A stretch of DNA of 64,000 nucleotides from Halomonas halodenitrificans DSM 735. GTDB taxonomy: Bacteria; Pseudomonadota; Gammaproteobacteria; Pseudomonadales; Halomonadaceae. Of the stretch, positions 49,715 through 62,107 are shown in pieces. Position 1 is the stretch's first letter. Each line of letters begins with the position of its first letter. A model generated the notes under the pieces. That model worked only from the letters and a program-made list of their open reading frames with translations, was not told the origin of the DNA and searched no databases. The stretch is taken from contig NZ_JHVH01000016.1 in NCBI RefSeq assembly GCF_000620045.1, positions 1 through 64,000 on the forward strand. Reading direction: 5' to 3'. The position numbers and the translations under genes are program-made.

Positions 49715-51403
49715 TTATTCCGGAAGGTCGGTCAACGCCCCGGTGCTCGCCGAGCTGACCAGCCGGGCGTACTTGGCGAGCACGCCCCGGGTGTAGCGCG
49801 GCTCAGGCCGGCGCCAGGCGGCCCGGCGGCTCTCCAGCTGTTCAACGGTGAGGGCGACGTCGATGGTGTCGGCCTCGGCATCGATGGTGATCCGGTCGCC
49901 ATCCTCCACCAGCGCCAGGGGTCCGCCATCGAACGCCTCGGGGGTCACGTGGCCCACCACGAAGCCGTGGCTGCCGCCGGAGAAGCGCCCGTCGGTAATC
50001 AGGGCCACCTCGCTGCCGAGCCCCCGGCCCATGATCGCCGACGTGGGCGTCAGCATTTCACGCATGCCGGGCCCGCCCCGCGGCCCCTCGTAGCGGATCA
50101 CCACCACGTCGCCGGCCACCACGATGCCATCATTGATGCCTGCTTGGGCCTCCTCCTCGGAGTTGAATACCCGCGCCGTGCCGGAGAAGCGCGTGCCCTC
50201 CTTGCCGGTGATCTTGGCCACCGCACCTTCCGGCGCCAGGTTGCCGTGGAGGATACGCAGGTGGCTCTCGGCCTTGATGGGCTGGTCCAGCGCCGCGATG
50301 ATCCGCTGATCATCCGGATAGGGGGACACGCCGGCCAGGTTCTCTGCCAATGTCTTGCCGGTGACCGTCAGGCAGTCACCGTGCAGGAGCCCCGCCTCGA
50401 GCAGGATCTTCATCAGCGGCTGGATGCCGCCGATCGCCACCAGCTCGCTCATCATGTAGTGGCCGCTGGGGCGCAGGTCGGCAACGACCGGCACACGCTT
50501 GCCGATCTCGGTGAAGTCGGCAAGCGACAGCTCGACGCCGATGGTGCGCGCCATGGCGATCAGGTGCAGCACCGCGTTGGTGGAGCCGCCCAGGGCGATC
50601 ACCACGCTGATGGCGTTCTCGAAGGCCTGGCGGGTCATGATGTCCGACGGCTTGATGCCCTGCTCGAGAAGCTCGAGCACCGCGGCGCCCGCCGCCTCGC
50701 AGTCATCACGCTTGTCGTTGGACACGGCATTCTGGGCCGAACTGCCCGGCAGGCTCATGCCCAGGGCCTCGATGGCCGAGGCCATGGTATTGGCGGTGTA
50801 CATGCCGCCGCAGGAGCCGGGCCCGGGAATCGCCGTCTCCTCGATCTGCTTGAGTTCGATCAGGTCGATATCCCCGCGGCTATGGGCCCCCATGGCCTCG
50901 AATACCGAGACGATATCGGTGTGGCCCTTGCCCGGCAGAATGGTGCCGCCATAGACGAACACGCTGGGCCGGTCGAGGCGCGCCAGTCCCATCAGACAGC
51001 CCGGCATGTTCTTGTCGCAGCCACCGATGGCCACCAGGCCATCGAAGCCCTCGCAGCCGGCGACCGTCTCGATGGAATCGGCAATCACCTCCCTCGACAC
51101 CAGCGAATACTTCATGCCCTCGGTGCCGTTGGCGATGCCATCGGAGATGGTGATGGTATTGAAGATCACTCCCTTGCCACCGGCGGCATCGGCGCCATCG
51201 CTGGCGTGGCGTGCCAGCTCGTCGATATGGCTGTTGCAGGGGGTGAGGTTGCTCCAGGTGGAGGCGATGCCCACCTGGGGCTTGACGAAGTCCTCGTCCT
51301 GGAAGCCCACCGCACGCAGCATGGCACGGCTCGCGGCCTTGCCGGGGCCATCCACCACCTGGGCGGAATGGCGGCGTCGGGTATCTTTCGGTGTATCGGA
51401 CAT
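49715..51403 (-). CDS. ilvD: Dihydroxy-acid dehydratase
   Basis: A 562-residue FeS enzyme of branched-chain amino-acid synthesis, 2,3-dihydroxyisovalerate to 2-oxoisovalerate. Cluster cysteines are in [11 protein letters not shown], with TPCNSH and [17 protein letters not shown]; the C-terminal [14 protein letters not shown] is typical. Length is that of the short form found in many bacteria (about 560) rather than the 615-residue E. coli type. GAGGAG lies before the ATG. It appears to stand alone. Confidence 0.95.
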   Translation of the reverse strand: MSDTPKDTRRRHSAQVVDGPGKAASRAMLRAVGFQDEDFVKPQVGIASTWSNLTPCNSHIDELARHASDGADAAGGKGVIFNTITISDGIANGTEGMKYSLVSREVIADSIETVAGCEGFDGLVAIGGCDKNMPGCLMGLARLDRPSVFVYGGTILPGKGHTDIVSVFEAMGAHSRGDIDLIELKQIEETAIPGPGSCGGMYTANTMASAIEALGMSLPGSSAQNAVSNDKRDDCEAAGAAVLELLEQGIKPSDIMTRQAFENAISVVIALGGSTNAVLHLIAMARTIGVELSLADFTEIGKRVPVVADLRPSGHYMMSELVAIGGIQPLMKILLEAGLLHGDCLTVTGKTLAENLAGVSPYPDDQRIIAALDQPIKAESHLRILHGNLAPEGAVAKITGKEGTRFSGTARVFNSEEEAQAGINDGIVVAGDVVVIRYEGPRGGPGMREMLTPTSAIMGRGLGSEVALITDGRFSGGSHGFVVGHVTPEAFDGGPLALVEDGDRITIDAEADTIDVALTVEQLESRRAAWRRPEPRYTRGVLAKYARLVSSASTGALTDLPE

Positions 51404-51648
51404 GGCGGGTCTCCTCTGAAGATGGGGTGACCCCAGAGAGTGGACCTCAATCCCCATGGCTGTCCATATTGCCGGTCGAGAACACGGCTTCTGTGCCGTC
51501 CGCGCTGACGGCAAACGGCAAGCCCTCACGAAAGAGCCAAGCGTCCGGTCGCCACGACGCGATCACCGGACCGACCCGCGTCGAGGCAACCAGCGCCTTC
51601 AGAAACGATGCCCACGGGGGGCCATGACGGCCTATCGCCGGATCGACG

Positions 51649-52308
51649 CTACTGCGGCGCCTCTTCGGCCTCCGCGGCGATCTCCTGCAGCGCACTTACC
51701 AGTGTTTCGGGTTCCTGAGCCCCGGAAATCAGATACTTGTCGTTGATGATATATGCCGGCACGGACGAGACACCCGCCTGTTGGTAGCTGGCCTCATCCT
51801 GGCGCACGGCATCGGCGTACTGCCCGGACGCCAGCACCTCTCTGGCGCCGCCTGAATCGAGCCCCACGGCTTCAACGCAGCGGAGAAGAACCTCATGCTC
51901 CGAGACGTTTTCCGCCCTGCCGAAATAGGCCTCGAACAGCGCCTTTTTCATGGCGGTAGCCTCGCCCTGCTCATCGGCCCACTTGACCAGCCGATGGGCA
52001 TCGAAGGTGTTGCAGGAGCGTCGCTCCTGGATCTTGGCGAAGTTGATGCCGAGATCCTGTGCGATGGTCATCATCTGACTCTGGTTCGCGCGCATCTCGT
52101 CCTCGCTGCGCCCATACTTGCGGGCCAGCGCCGGCAGGATCGGCTCTCCCTCCCCGCTCTGCTCAGGGTTCAGCTCGAAGGCGTGCCAGCGGATCGTGAA
52201 CGCAAACTCTGACGCCAGCCGCTGCATGGCCAGCTCCAGGCGGGCATAGCCGATGGCACACCAGGGGCAGGCAATATCCGAAACGATATCGATGGCTATC
52301 TTTCTCAT
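51649..52308 (-). CDS. DsbA-family oxidoreductase, FrnE-like
   Basis: A 219-residue thioredoxin-fold protein without signal peptide, so cytoplasmic. Active-site motif CPWC in IVSDIACPWCAIGYARLE and cis-Pro region AGVSSVPAYIINDKYLISGAQ. FrnE-type proteins are disulfide isomerases linked to oxidative stress. Its ATG overlaps the stop of the OsmC-like gene by four bases (ATGA), so both are one unit for thiol/peroxide defence. Confidence 0.9.
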   Translation of the reverse strand: MRKIAIDIVSDIACPWCAIGYARLELAMQRLASEFAFTIRWHAFELNPEQSGEGEPILPALARKYGRSEDEMRANQSQMMTIAQDLGINFAKIQERRSCNTFDAHRLVKWADEQGEATAMKKALFEAYFGRAENVSEHEVLLRCVEAVGLDSGGAREVLASGQYADAVRQDEASYQQAGVSSVPAYIINDKYLISGAQEPETLVSALQEIAAEAEEAPQ

Positions 52309-52757
52309 TTCCTCACCCAGCTCATATTGACCGGCACATTGGCATCCAGGAAAAGATTCATGACGGGGCATCGCCGCTCCACAGCTTCTCTCAGCTGCTG
52401 GAGGCGCTCCTCACTCTCATTGGTTGTCACCTGGACGTCAAAGTTCACCGAGTGAAAGTGGGGGGAGACCCCCTCTACGCCGCTCATTCCCTGCAGGTCG
52501 ATGTCTCCACTGCTGGAAAATTCCGCGCCCTCATAGGCAAAGCCCTGCTCCTTCGCGATCAGCGAAATCATCACGGAGGTACAGCTGGTGAGTCCTGAGA
52601 GCACCAGTTCGACGGGATTTGGACCTTCGTCTGTGCCGCCCAGGTTTGCAGGCTCATCCACGATAAATGATTCGAATGAGCGGACGGACATCTCCGTCTT
52701 CATGCCACCTTTCCAAACGCCTTTTGACTCGACCTGAAGGATGGAGTTAGCCGCCAT
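52305..52757 (-). CDS. OsmC/Ohr-family peroxide-reducing protein
   Basis: A 150-residue OsmC-fold protein. The two redox cysteines are in SGLTSCTSVMISLIAKEQG and VERRCPVMNLF, with the conserved Glu/Arg network of the family. It reduces organic peroxides with dithiols such as lipoyl proteins. It is upstream of, and overlaps, the FrnE-like gene. The relatives that sit with DsbA-type proteins belong to the YhfA/OsmC group. Confidence 0.88.
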   Translation of the reverse strand: MAANSILQVESKGVWKGGMKTEMSVRSFESFIVDEPANLGGTDEGPNPVELVLSGLTSCTSVMISLIAKEQGFAYEGAEFSSSGDIDLQGMSGVEGVSPHFHSVNFDVQVTTNESEERLQQLREAVERRCPVMNLFLDANVPVNMSWVRK

Positions 52758-52902
52758 ATCAGTTGTTTCCCGGTTGTGTTAGAGGCTTTTGCAAGCTTGT
52801 GCGAGCAATATATCAAACGCCCTCCTGCCACACACGACCTCGGGATAGTGCAAATTCTCACTTGGTTATAATGAAGACTGCCACGCGCCTGGGGTGCGGA
52901 GC

Positions 52903-53490
52903 CTACTTCTCCCGCGGCACCCGTCCCATCAGATAGAACTCCTCGTTGGGTGGCGTGCCGGTCAGGGTGACCAGGCGGTTGGAGAGGCCGAAGAAGGCGG
53001 CAATGGCGCCGATGTCCCAGATATCGTCGCGGGTGAAGCCGGCCGACTCGAGGCACGCCTCCCACGCCTCGGTGAGCTCCCCCACCTCCAGGGCACAGTA
53101 CATGGCGAAGTCGAGCATGGTGCGATGCCGCTCGCTGATCGGTGCGGTGCGATGGTTGATCGCCACCTGATCGGCCAGCAGCGGGTCCTTGCTGTAGATT
53201 CGCACCAGAGCGCCGTGGGCCACCACGCAGTAGAGACAGCGGTTACGGGCGCTGGTGGCCACCACGATCATCTCCTTCTCCGCCTTGGTCAGGGTATCGG
53301 ACTCCCGCTCCATCAGGGCGTCGTGGTAGGCGAAGAAGGCGCGGAACTCCGCCGGGCGATGCGCCAGCATCAGGAAGACATTGGGTACGAAGCCGGCCTT
53401 CTCCTGCACCGCCAGGATGGCGTCGCGGATATCCTCGGGCAGGTCGTGGATCGACTCCGGGACGGGGAAACGGCTGATGGAAGTGGTCAT
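52903..53490 (-). CDS. Peroxidase-related carboxymuconolactone-decarboxylase (AhpD-like) protein
   Basis: A 195-residue all-helical protein with the AhpD motif RNRCLYCVVAHGALVR (CxxC and nearby His), the peroxidatic centre of this group. It starts MTTSISRFPVPESIHDLPEDIRDAILAVQEKAGFVPNVFLMLAHRP, as in proteins annotated as peroxidase-related enzyme. The role is probably alkyl hydroperoxide reduction. It lies between the OsmC/FrnE pair and the helicase gene, on the same strand but with separate spacers. Confidence 0.88.
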   Translation of the reverse strand: MTTSISRFPVPESIHDLPEDIRDAILAVQEKAGFVPNVFLMLAHRPAEFRAFFAYHDALMERESDTLTKAEKEMIVVATSARNRCLYCVVAHGALVRIYSKDPLLADQVAINHRTAPISERHRTMLDFAMYCALEVGELTEAWEACLESAGFTRDDIWDIGAIAAFFGLSNRLVTLTGTPPNEEFYLMGRVPREK

Positions 53491-53600
53491 GTTGGCTCCT
53501 GGGTTATGTTTGTTATCGCCGACCCAACATAACAGTTCGCGTCAACGTCAACACGTCTGCCAAGGTCGCATTCTCGGGCCACTCAGCCCCGACTCGCCCC

Positions 53601-56600
53601 CTATGCCGGCCGCGCCTCCTCGAAGAGTTCGGCCGGCATGGGATGGGCCAGCTCCCAGGTCATGGCGATGGGGCGATCCCCCTGATAGCCCCTGAGAGCC
53701 TTGGCTTGCCCCAGGAAGATAAATGGCGCTGTCTCGCCATCGATGCGCTTCGTCAGCCGAGCGAAGAAGAGGATGGTATAGCCCCTGTCCTCGAAGTGAA
53801 GGTAGTTCTGCCCCGTTGAACTGGCCTGACTGGTGTTCGACTGGCTCTCCCAATGCAGTAGCGTACGGCTGATCGGATAGTCGCGATAGCGCGTCGTGGG
53901 GGAAAAATCGCTATCGTCCTTCTGGAACGTCACCAGGTGAATATAGGCGCGGAGCTCTTTGGCATGAATCACCCCCACACCAGTCGCTCCCGACTTTTCC
54001 AAGCTTGATAAACCAAGTGACGCTTTGATCTCTGGCAAGCCATAGGCACCATGCAATAGCAGCTCACAGTCGAAAGGTAGCTCACTCAATCGCTGCAGCG
54101 GCACTTGCTGATGAACCCGCCGCCAGGCGGCGATCTCGGCGGCATCGGCCGCGATACTCGCGTTGGCGTGCCACTTTCGCAACGACTGCTCGAGGCTCTC
54201 TACGCCCACTAAGCCGCCCTTTCGACCCCATAGCAGATAGTGCAACGCCGTTTGTCGCGCGGTGTCATAGCGCCCCAGCGCTTCCTCGACGCCTTCGGGT
54301 TGACCAAGGGCCTCGATGGCCATGAGCAGCTCAGGATCGCTGCGCAGCGCGATACGCGGCAGCGCCTTACGCGCCTGATCGATATCCGGATCCTCGGGTT
54401 TCTCCCTTCGATCCGCCAACGCCTTCCACTCGGACCAGCTACGGCGCGATAGCACCTGAACCGGTGTCAATCCGGTCACCTCGAGAAAACGCCCGAAGGT
54501 GAGCGGCTGCCCTACCTCTTCCGACCAGGTACGCAGAGTCTCGGGAATAAACTGATTCAGATCGGCCAGCACCGAGCGGATTTTGCTAAGCACTCGGTCT
54601 CGTGCCACTCGCTCTAGTTGGATGTTGCAGCCGGGCGGCAGGCTGGGGAAGTCGGCTTCCACTTCTCGGTCCAGCCGCTGGCGCCGCCCCGAGAGCAGCG
54701 CCATGAACTTGGTGTCCAGGCGATAGCGACGATGGGTCTGTCCAACGAAGTCCAGAACGGTGAGGCATTCTTTACCCGGCGCATGGCGGAGCCCACGACC
54801 CAGCTGCTGCAGAAACACCGTCAGGCTATCGGTGGGACGCAGGAACATCACCAGGTTGATATCCGGAACATCGACCCCTTCGCTGAGCACATCCACAGTG
54901 AACAGAAAGGGCAGTGTGCCTTCACGGAACTCGTGCAGCCGCTCGGCGCGTATCTCGGCCGGCGTGCTACCCACAATCACGGCGGCTCGGTACGCTTCGC
55001 CCAGCCGGTTGAAGCACTCCGCCATATATTCGGCGTGGCGCACCCCGGCACAGAACCCCACTGCACGCACCCCCTGCAGGTCGGGCTGATAGCGCTCTAG
55101 AGCCTGCACAACGGTATCCACCCGCTGTTTGGCACGGAAATCATCGCCGGTCAGCAAATTCTCCAGCTGACGGGCATCATAGCGGCCGTTACGCCAGAGC
55201 GCGTCATCGCTGAGGTCGACGCTATCGCTGACCCCGAAGTAGTGAAAGGGACACAGCAGTTTCTCTTCCAGGGCCTCAGGGAGACGAATCTCCGCGGCGA
55301 AGCCGCCATCGAAATCGGGCAGGATGCTGCTGCCGTCCATTCGCTCAGGCGTCGCCGTCAGCCCCAACAGCACTCTAGGCTCAAGCGCCTCGAGGAGTCC
55401 CCGGTAGCTGCTGGCAGCCTCATGGTGGGCCTCGTCGATGACAACATAGTGGAAGTGGTCGACCCCCAGTGACCGCCACGGTCGCTGTCTATTCAGCATC
55501 TGCACCGAGGCAAATAAATGGCGATGTTCCGTCGGCACGTACCCGCCGACCCAGAGCTCACCGAAGTTCTGGTCGCGAAGTACGGTGCGATAGCAGGACT
55601 GGGCCTGTTCCAGTATCTCCTTGCGATGGGCAACAAATAGCAGAGGCACCTGGCGCCCCTCTCTCTCGCAGATCCGCCGATAATCCAGCGCCGATATCAC
55701 CGTCTTGCCGGTGCCGGTGGCCGCGACCACCAGATTACGATACGAGCCGCGCTGGCGTGCGGCATCGAGTGCCTCAAGAATTCTGAGCTGAAAGGGCCGA
55801 GGGGTGATCTCGGCAAAGAATGCTGCCCCTCTTTGTGCACGCTCTTTATGCGCGGCGATCGCACGCCGGAACCGCGGAAAATCCGCCGGAGTATAGGGTT
55901 CGAACTCGTCGCTCTCCCAATAGGCGGCAAACTCCGCCTCGAAGCGCTCCAGAATGTGTGCCATATCCTGAGCGGTGACCTTAACGGTCCACTCAAGCCC
56001 CTGAGTCATCGCCGAGTGGGACATGTTCGCGGAACCGATATAGGCGGTGGAATACCCGCTCTCGCGGCGAAAATGGTAGGCCTTGGCGTGCAGTCGCGTG
56101 CCACCGGTATCGTAAGAGACGCGGACGGTGATATTGGACTGCTGGGCCAGCCACTCTAGCGCCGTTGGATCACTGGCCCCCATATAGCTGGTGGAGATCA
56201 GGCGAACCGGAATGTTGCGGTCGGCCAGGCGCTCGAAGGCGGGCATCAACAGCCTTAGCCCCGACCACTTGATAAACGACACCAGGATATCGACGCCATC
56301 GGCGGTGGCCATTTCGGCGCGAAGCTCATGCTCCAAGGGCGGATCATGACCCAGGCCCGTCAACAACGTGCTGGTCGCCAAGGGCGTAGCCGGCCGGGGC
56401 AGGCGCTGGGCTCCCTGCCCCAGCTCGCTAAGCACCGGCCTATCCGTCTCCAGCAATTTCTTTCGCGCCAAATAATCGAGGCCATCGGTTGCCGAAATCA
56501 GCTCGATAAGGCGATTGAGCAATGGAAGGCGATGGTCGTCATCGACGATTCGCAAGGCTTGATGGAGCAGCCGGCCGAGAAACTGGGCGTAGGCGTGGGG

Positions 56601-56717
56601 GGCCGTCTCGTCGTCGAGTTTTCGCAACACGGGCTTGAGATCAGGCTGCGCCTTTAGCTGCTCCTTGAGTTCTTCATCGAGAAGCCGTTCATAGAGCCCT
56701 TCCGATAGCCGTTCCAT
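53601..56717 (-). CDS. PLD-nuclease / DEAH helicase / DUF3427 protein
   Basis: A 1038-residue multidomain protein. The N-terminal part (about 140-270) is a phospholipase-D-type nuclease domain with HxK-type motif TRLHAKAYHFRRESGYSTAYIGSANMSHSAM. An SF2 helicase follows: Walker A VAATGTGKTVISAL, DEAH box VVIDEAHHEAA, motif III LLGLTATPERMDG, and the C-terminal helicase half with FTVDVLSEGVDVPDINLVMFLRPTDSLTVFLQQLGRGLRHAPGK. The rest, from about 690, is the DUF3427 region. Such proteins may act in DNA repair or phage defence; no partner genes flank it. GGAA/AAAGG upstream supports the start. Confidence 0.88.
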   Translation of the reverse strand: MERLSEGLYERLLDEELKEQLKAQPDLKPVLRKLDDETAPHAYAQFLGRLLHQALRIVDDDHRLPLLNRLIELISATDGLDYLARKKLLETDRPVLSELGQGAQRLPRPATPLATSTLLTGLGHDPPLEHELRAEMATADGVDILVSFIKWSGLRLLMPAFERLADRNIPVRLISTSYMGASDPTALEWLAQQSNITVRVSYDTGGTRLHAKAYHFRRESGYSTAYIGSANMSHSAMTQGLEWTVKVTAQDMAHILERFEAEFAAYWESDEFEPYTPADFPRFRRAIAAHKERAQRGAAFFAEITPRPFQLRILEALDAARQRGSYRNLVVAATGTGKTVISALDYRRICEREGRQVPLLFVAHRKEILEQAQSCYRTVLRDQNFGELWVGGYVPTEHRHLFASVQMLNRQRPWRSLGVDHFHYVVIDEAHHEAASSYRGLLEALEPRVLLGLTATPERMDGSSILPDFDGGFAAEIRLPEALEEKLLCPFHYFGVSDSVDLSDDALWRNGRYDARQLENLLTGDDFRAKQRVDTVVQALERYQPDLQGVRAVGFCAGVRHAEYMAECFNRLGEAYRAAVIVGSTPAEIRAERLHEFREGTLPFLFTVDVLSEGVDVPDINLVMFLRPTDSLTVFLQQLGRGLRHAPGKECLTVLDFVGQTHRRYRLDTKFMALLSGRRQRLDREVEADFPSLPPGCNIQLERVARDRVLSKIRSVLADLNQFIPETLRTWSEEVGQPLTFGRFLEVTGLTPVQVLSRRSWSEWKALADRREKPEDPDIDQARKALPRIALRSDPELLMAIEALGQPEGVEEALGRYDTARQTALHYLLWGRKGGLVGVESLEQSLRKWHANASIAADAAEIAAWRRVHQQVPLQRLSELPFDCELLLHGAYGLPEIKASLGLSSLEKSGATGVGVIHAKELRAYIHLVTFQKDDSDFSPTTRYRDYPISRTLLHWESQSNTSQASSTGQNYLHFEDRGYTILFFARLTKRIDGETAPFIFLGQAKALRGYQGDRPIAMTWELAHPMPAELFEEARPA

Positions 56718-56896
56718 GGTGTTCCTTTCCCTGCCCTGTCGACGCCACCCAGGGTAGCAGCAACAGGCCGCGGCGGGGCATCACGGCAACCCTTTCAGCA
56801 TGCCAAACCATGACGATGCTCGCGCCCAGCCCCGCCCTGAACGCAAGCGGCCCCGCCTCTTGCGAGACGGGGCCGCCATTCACAGCGCCGAAAGGA

Positions 56897-58396
56897 TCAG
56901 CTCATGGAGATGGTGCTGTTGATGCCGCTGGAAATGTTCTCGGGCTCGAACCAGCGGGCGGTGACGGTCTTGGTCTGGGTCCAGAAGGCGATGGCCTGCT
57001 TGCCGTTGGGGCCCAGGTCACCCAGCTTGGAGGCACGCGAGCCGGTGAAGCTGAAGTAGGCGACCGGCACCGGGATCGGCACGTTGATGCCGATCTGGCC
57101 GACATCGATGTCGGTCTCGAAGCGGCGCGCTACCCAGCCGGAGTTGGTAAAGATCGAGGTGCCGTTGCCGTTGGGGTTGGCGTTGATGAACTCGATCGCC
57201 TCTTCCAGGGTCTCGACGCTGAGGACGCAGAGCACCGGGCCGAAGACCTCTTCACGATAGATGGTCATCTCCGGGGTCACGTCGGCAAACAGGGTCGGGC
57301 CCACAAAGTTGCCGTCCGGGTAGCCATCTACCGTGTAGCCACGGCCATCGACCAGCATCTTGGCGCCTTCCTTCTCGCCGGCGGTAATCAGCCGTTCGAC
57401 GCGCTCCTTGGCCTGGGGTGACACCAGCGGGCCGAGGTCGGCGTCGGTCTGGGTACCGGGGCCCACCTTCATGTTACGGGCCCCCTCGACGATGTCATCC
57501 AGCCACTCGCGGGCCTCGCCCACCAGCACCACCACCGAGTTGGCCATGCAACGCTGGCCGGCGGCGCCGAAGGCGGAACCCAGCAGGTTGTTGATCGCCT
57601 GGCTGCGGTTGGCATCCGGCATCACGACGCAGTGGTTCTTGGCGCCCATCATCGACTGCATGCGCTTGCCGGCGGCGGCGGCGCGGTTATACAGCAGCGA
57701 GCCCACGTGGCTGGAGCCGATAAAGGAGAGCGCCTTGATGTCCTGGTGGTCGGCGATCTGGTTGGCCACGTCCGGGCCACCGTGAACCACGTTGAGCACG
57801 CCAGCCGGCACGCCCGCCTCATGGGCCAGCTCGACAAGGCGCATGGAGGAACTGGGATCCTGCTCGGAGGGCTTGAGCACGAAGGTGTTACCGGTGGCGA
57901 TGGCCAGCGGGAACATGAAGCAGGGCAGCATGATCGGGAAGTTGAAGGCCGTGATGCCGGCGCCAACGCCCAGTGGCTGATGCATGGAATACACATCCAC
58001 ATCCGTCGCCACGTTCTCGGCCAGCTCGCCCATCTGCAGGGAGGTGATCGAGCAGGCATGCTCTACCACTTCCAGGCCACGCCCCACTTCGCCGGCCGCG
58101 TCGGGCAGGGTCTTGCCGTGCTCCTCGGTGATCAGCGCCGCGATCTCATCGGTGTTCTCGCGGATCAGCGCCTGCAGCTTGAGCATGATGCGCATGCGCT
58201 TGCCGAGAGGTACCTTGCGCCAGGTCTTGAAGGCCTCCTTGGCGCTGGCCACGGCACGCTCCACTTCCTCGGCGGTACAGAACGGTACCCGAGCCACCAC
58301 TTCCTGGGTAGCCGGATTGACCACATCGCGCCACTCCTGACTAGCGGACTGGATGGGCTGGCCGTCGATATACATGGGAATTTCGCGGACTGACAT
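56897..58396 (-). CDS. mmsA: Methylmalonate-semialdehyde dehydrogenase (CoA-acylating)
   Basis: A 499-residue aldehyde dehydrogenase of valine, beta-alanine or inositol breakdown that forms propionyl-CoA or acetyl-CoA. Marks of the MmsA group: [75 protein letters not shown] and catalytic Cys in [18 protein letters not shown]. The ATG chosen has AGGAG seven bases upstream; an ATG two codons earlier is too close to it. It is divergent from a LysR gene. Confidence 0.93.
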   Translation of the reverse strand: MSVREIPMYIDGQPIQSASQEWRDVVNPATQEVVARVPFCTAEEVERAVASAKEAFKTWRKVPLGKRMRIMLKLQALIRENTDEIAALITEEHGKTLPDAAGEVGRGLEVVEHACSITSLQMGELAENVATDVDVYSMHQPLGVGAGITAFNFPIMLPCFMFPLAIATGNTFVLKPSEQDPSSSMRLVELAHEAGVPAGVLNVVHGGPDVANQIADHQDIKALSFIGSSHVGSLLYNRAAAAGKRMQSMMGAKNHCVVMPDANRSQAINNLLGSAFGAAGQRCMANSVVVLVGEAREWLDDIVEGARNMKVGPGTQTDADLGPLVSPQAKERVERLITAGEKEGAKMLVDGRGYTVDGYPDGNFVGPTLFADVTPEMTIYREEVFGPVLCVLSVETLEEAIEFINANPNGNGTSIFTNSGWVARRFETDIDVGQIGINVPIPVPVAYFSFTGSRASKLGDLGPNGKQAIAFWTQTKTVTARWFEPENISSGINSTISMS

Positions 58397-58575
58397 GGGC
58401 ATGCTCCTCTCGATTATCGCTATCGGCATATTGCAGGGTTGTCGTTATGAACCGTTTCTGCAGTTGCTGCCGTCTTTCGCCCTTAGACTTTGTGTGTATA
58501 TAAACACGCAAGATGATGGATACGAGTCTATCCAGAGGTCGCATGGCATGACAACGGGTACTCGGGCACATTGCT

Positions 58576-58591
58576 TGTGCATTAATGCACA
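58576..58591. promoter_or_regulatory. Perfect 16-bp palindrome between mmsA and the LysR gene
   Basis: TGTGCATTAATGCACA is a perfect palindrome with a T-N11-A shape, as LysR proteins prefer, 26 bases before the LysR start. An imperfect palindrome GTGTGTATATAAACAC (58492-58507) lies nearer mmsA. Both are candidates for LysR control of the divergent pair. Confidence 0.65.
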
Positions 58592-58617
58592 GGAAAATTG
58601 CTCAGCGAGGAGCCGTC

Positions 58618-59571
58618 ATGCTCGACTGGCACGATATCCAGATTTTTCTCGAGGTCGCCCGCAGCCAGCGGCTTACCGATGCCGCCCGTCGCCTGGGACT
58701 GGACCACTCCACCCTGTCGAGGCGCACTCGGCGCTTCGAGCAGAAGCTCAACACCCAGCTCTTCGAGCGTAGCACCCATGGCTACCACCTCACCCAGGCC
58801 GGACAGCAGCTGCGCGCCCATGCCGAGGAAATGGCCCGCCACGCCTTCGAGGCCGGCGAAGGCCTGACCGACAAGAACCACCAGATCAGCGGCCAGATCC
58901 GCCTGGGGGTGACCGAGGGCTTCAGCACCTGGGTGATCGCACCGCTTCTCTCGGCCTTCTGCGAGCGACATCCGGGCGTCACCCTGGACCTGCTCGCCCT
59001 GCCCCGGGTGGTGAACCTGAGCCGCCATGAAGCCGACCTCGCGATCACCGTGGAACGCCCGGTCAGCCCGGGCCTGGTGGTCTCCCGGCTATGTGACTAT
59101 CGCCTGCGGCTGTATGGCAGCGACGGCTACCTGGCCCGCCATGGCACGCCGGAGCGCCTCGCCGAGCTGGGCACCCATCGCCTGGTGGGATATGTCGACG
59201 ACCTGATCTTCAGCGAGCAGCTCAGCTATCTGGAGCCGCTGCTCGAGCCCTCGGCGGCCGGCCAGCCGCCCCACTTCGCCATGCGCAGTACCAGCGTGAC
59301 CACACAACACGCGGCCTGCCTCTACGGGGCGGGGCTCGCCATCCTGCCCTGCTTCATGGCCAGCACCTCACCGACCCTGTGCAACGTGCTGGAGCACGAT
59401 ATCGCGATCGACCGCCAGTTCTGGATCACCGCCCGCCAGGAGCAGCGCCAGCTGGCCAGGGTGCGGCTGCTATGGGACTTCCTGCGTGAGGCGCTGGAAG
59501 ACAACCGTGCCTTCCTGATGGGTGAAGCGAAGGAGATGGTGATGCCCGAGGCCGCCCCCGCCGACGGCTAG
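58618..59571 (+). CDS. LysR-family regulator divergent from mmsA
   Basis: A 317-residue LysR protein. HTH: LDWHDIQIFLEVARSQRLTDAARRLGLDHSTLSRRTRRFEQKLNTQLFERS; effector domain starts at QISGQIRLGVTEGFSTWVIAPLL. GAGGAG precedes the ATG. It is divergent from mmsA over a region with a perfect palindrome and likely regulates it. Its effector is unknown; a valine or propionate intermediate would make sense. Confidence 0.9.
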   Translation: MLDWHDIQIFLEVARSQRLTDAARRLGLDHSTLSRRTRRFEQKLNTQLFERSTHGYHLTQAGQQLRAHAEEMARHAFEAGEGLTDKNHQISGQIRLGVTEGFSTWVIAPLLSAFCERHPGVTLDLLALPRVVNLSRHEADLAITVERPVSPGLVVSRLCDYRLRLYGSDGYLARHGTPERLAELGTHRLVGYVDDLIFSEQLSYLEPLLEPSAAGQPPHFAMRSTSVTTQHAACLYGAGLAILPCFMASTSPTLCNVLEHDIAIDRQFWITARQEQRQLARVRLLWDFLREALEDNRAFLMGEAKEMVMPEAAPADG

Positions 59572-59726
59572 CGCGGCATGCCAGGCATGGCCCCCATCAT
59601 GAAGATTGGCTATCGGCTCGGTCGGCAATCTCGCTTGGAGCTAATTGACTGACAGGGAGTAACTTGAGAACCACCCAAGGGGACAAGGCAAGCCAGGCAA
59701 AAGAGAGCATTACCGTCGAAAATTGA

Positions 59727-61988
<2,262 letters not shown>

Positions 61989-62046
61989 TCACGCCCCGCG
62001 CCGGGCGCTTCGCCCGGCTCGCCGGATGAGCGAGACAGAAAGAACA

Positions 62047-62082
62047 GAGACGCCCGGGGCTTGATCGAGCCCCGGGCGTCTC
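62047..62082 (+). terminator. Strong hairpin after katG
   Basis: A perfect 15-bp stem (GAGACGCCCGGGGCT / AGCCCCGGGCGTCTC) with loop TGATCG, followed by CGTTTCGG. It lies between convergent katG and selO and may serve both. Confidence 0.8.
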
Positions 62083-62107
62083 GTTTCGGCTTGAAGCCAA
62101 CGGCGGT

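Noticed and set aside
49640..51430. Long plus-strand frame opposite ilvD
   Set aside because: Shadow of ilvD; no known motif and no start signal.
51447..51695. Possible small gene (82 codons, minus strand) between ilvD and the FrnE-like gene
   Set aside because: It overlaps the end of the FrnE-like gene, lacks a ribosome site and matches nothing I recognise. The gap of 245 bases could hold a gene remnant, but I cannot support it.
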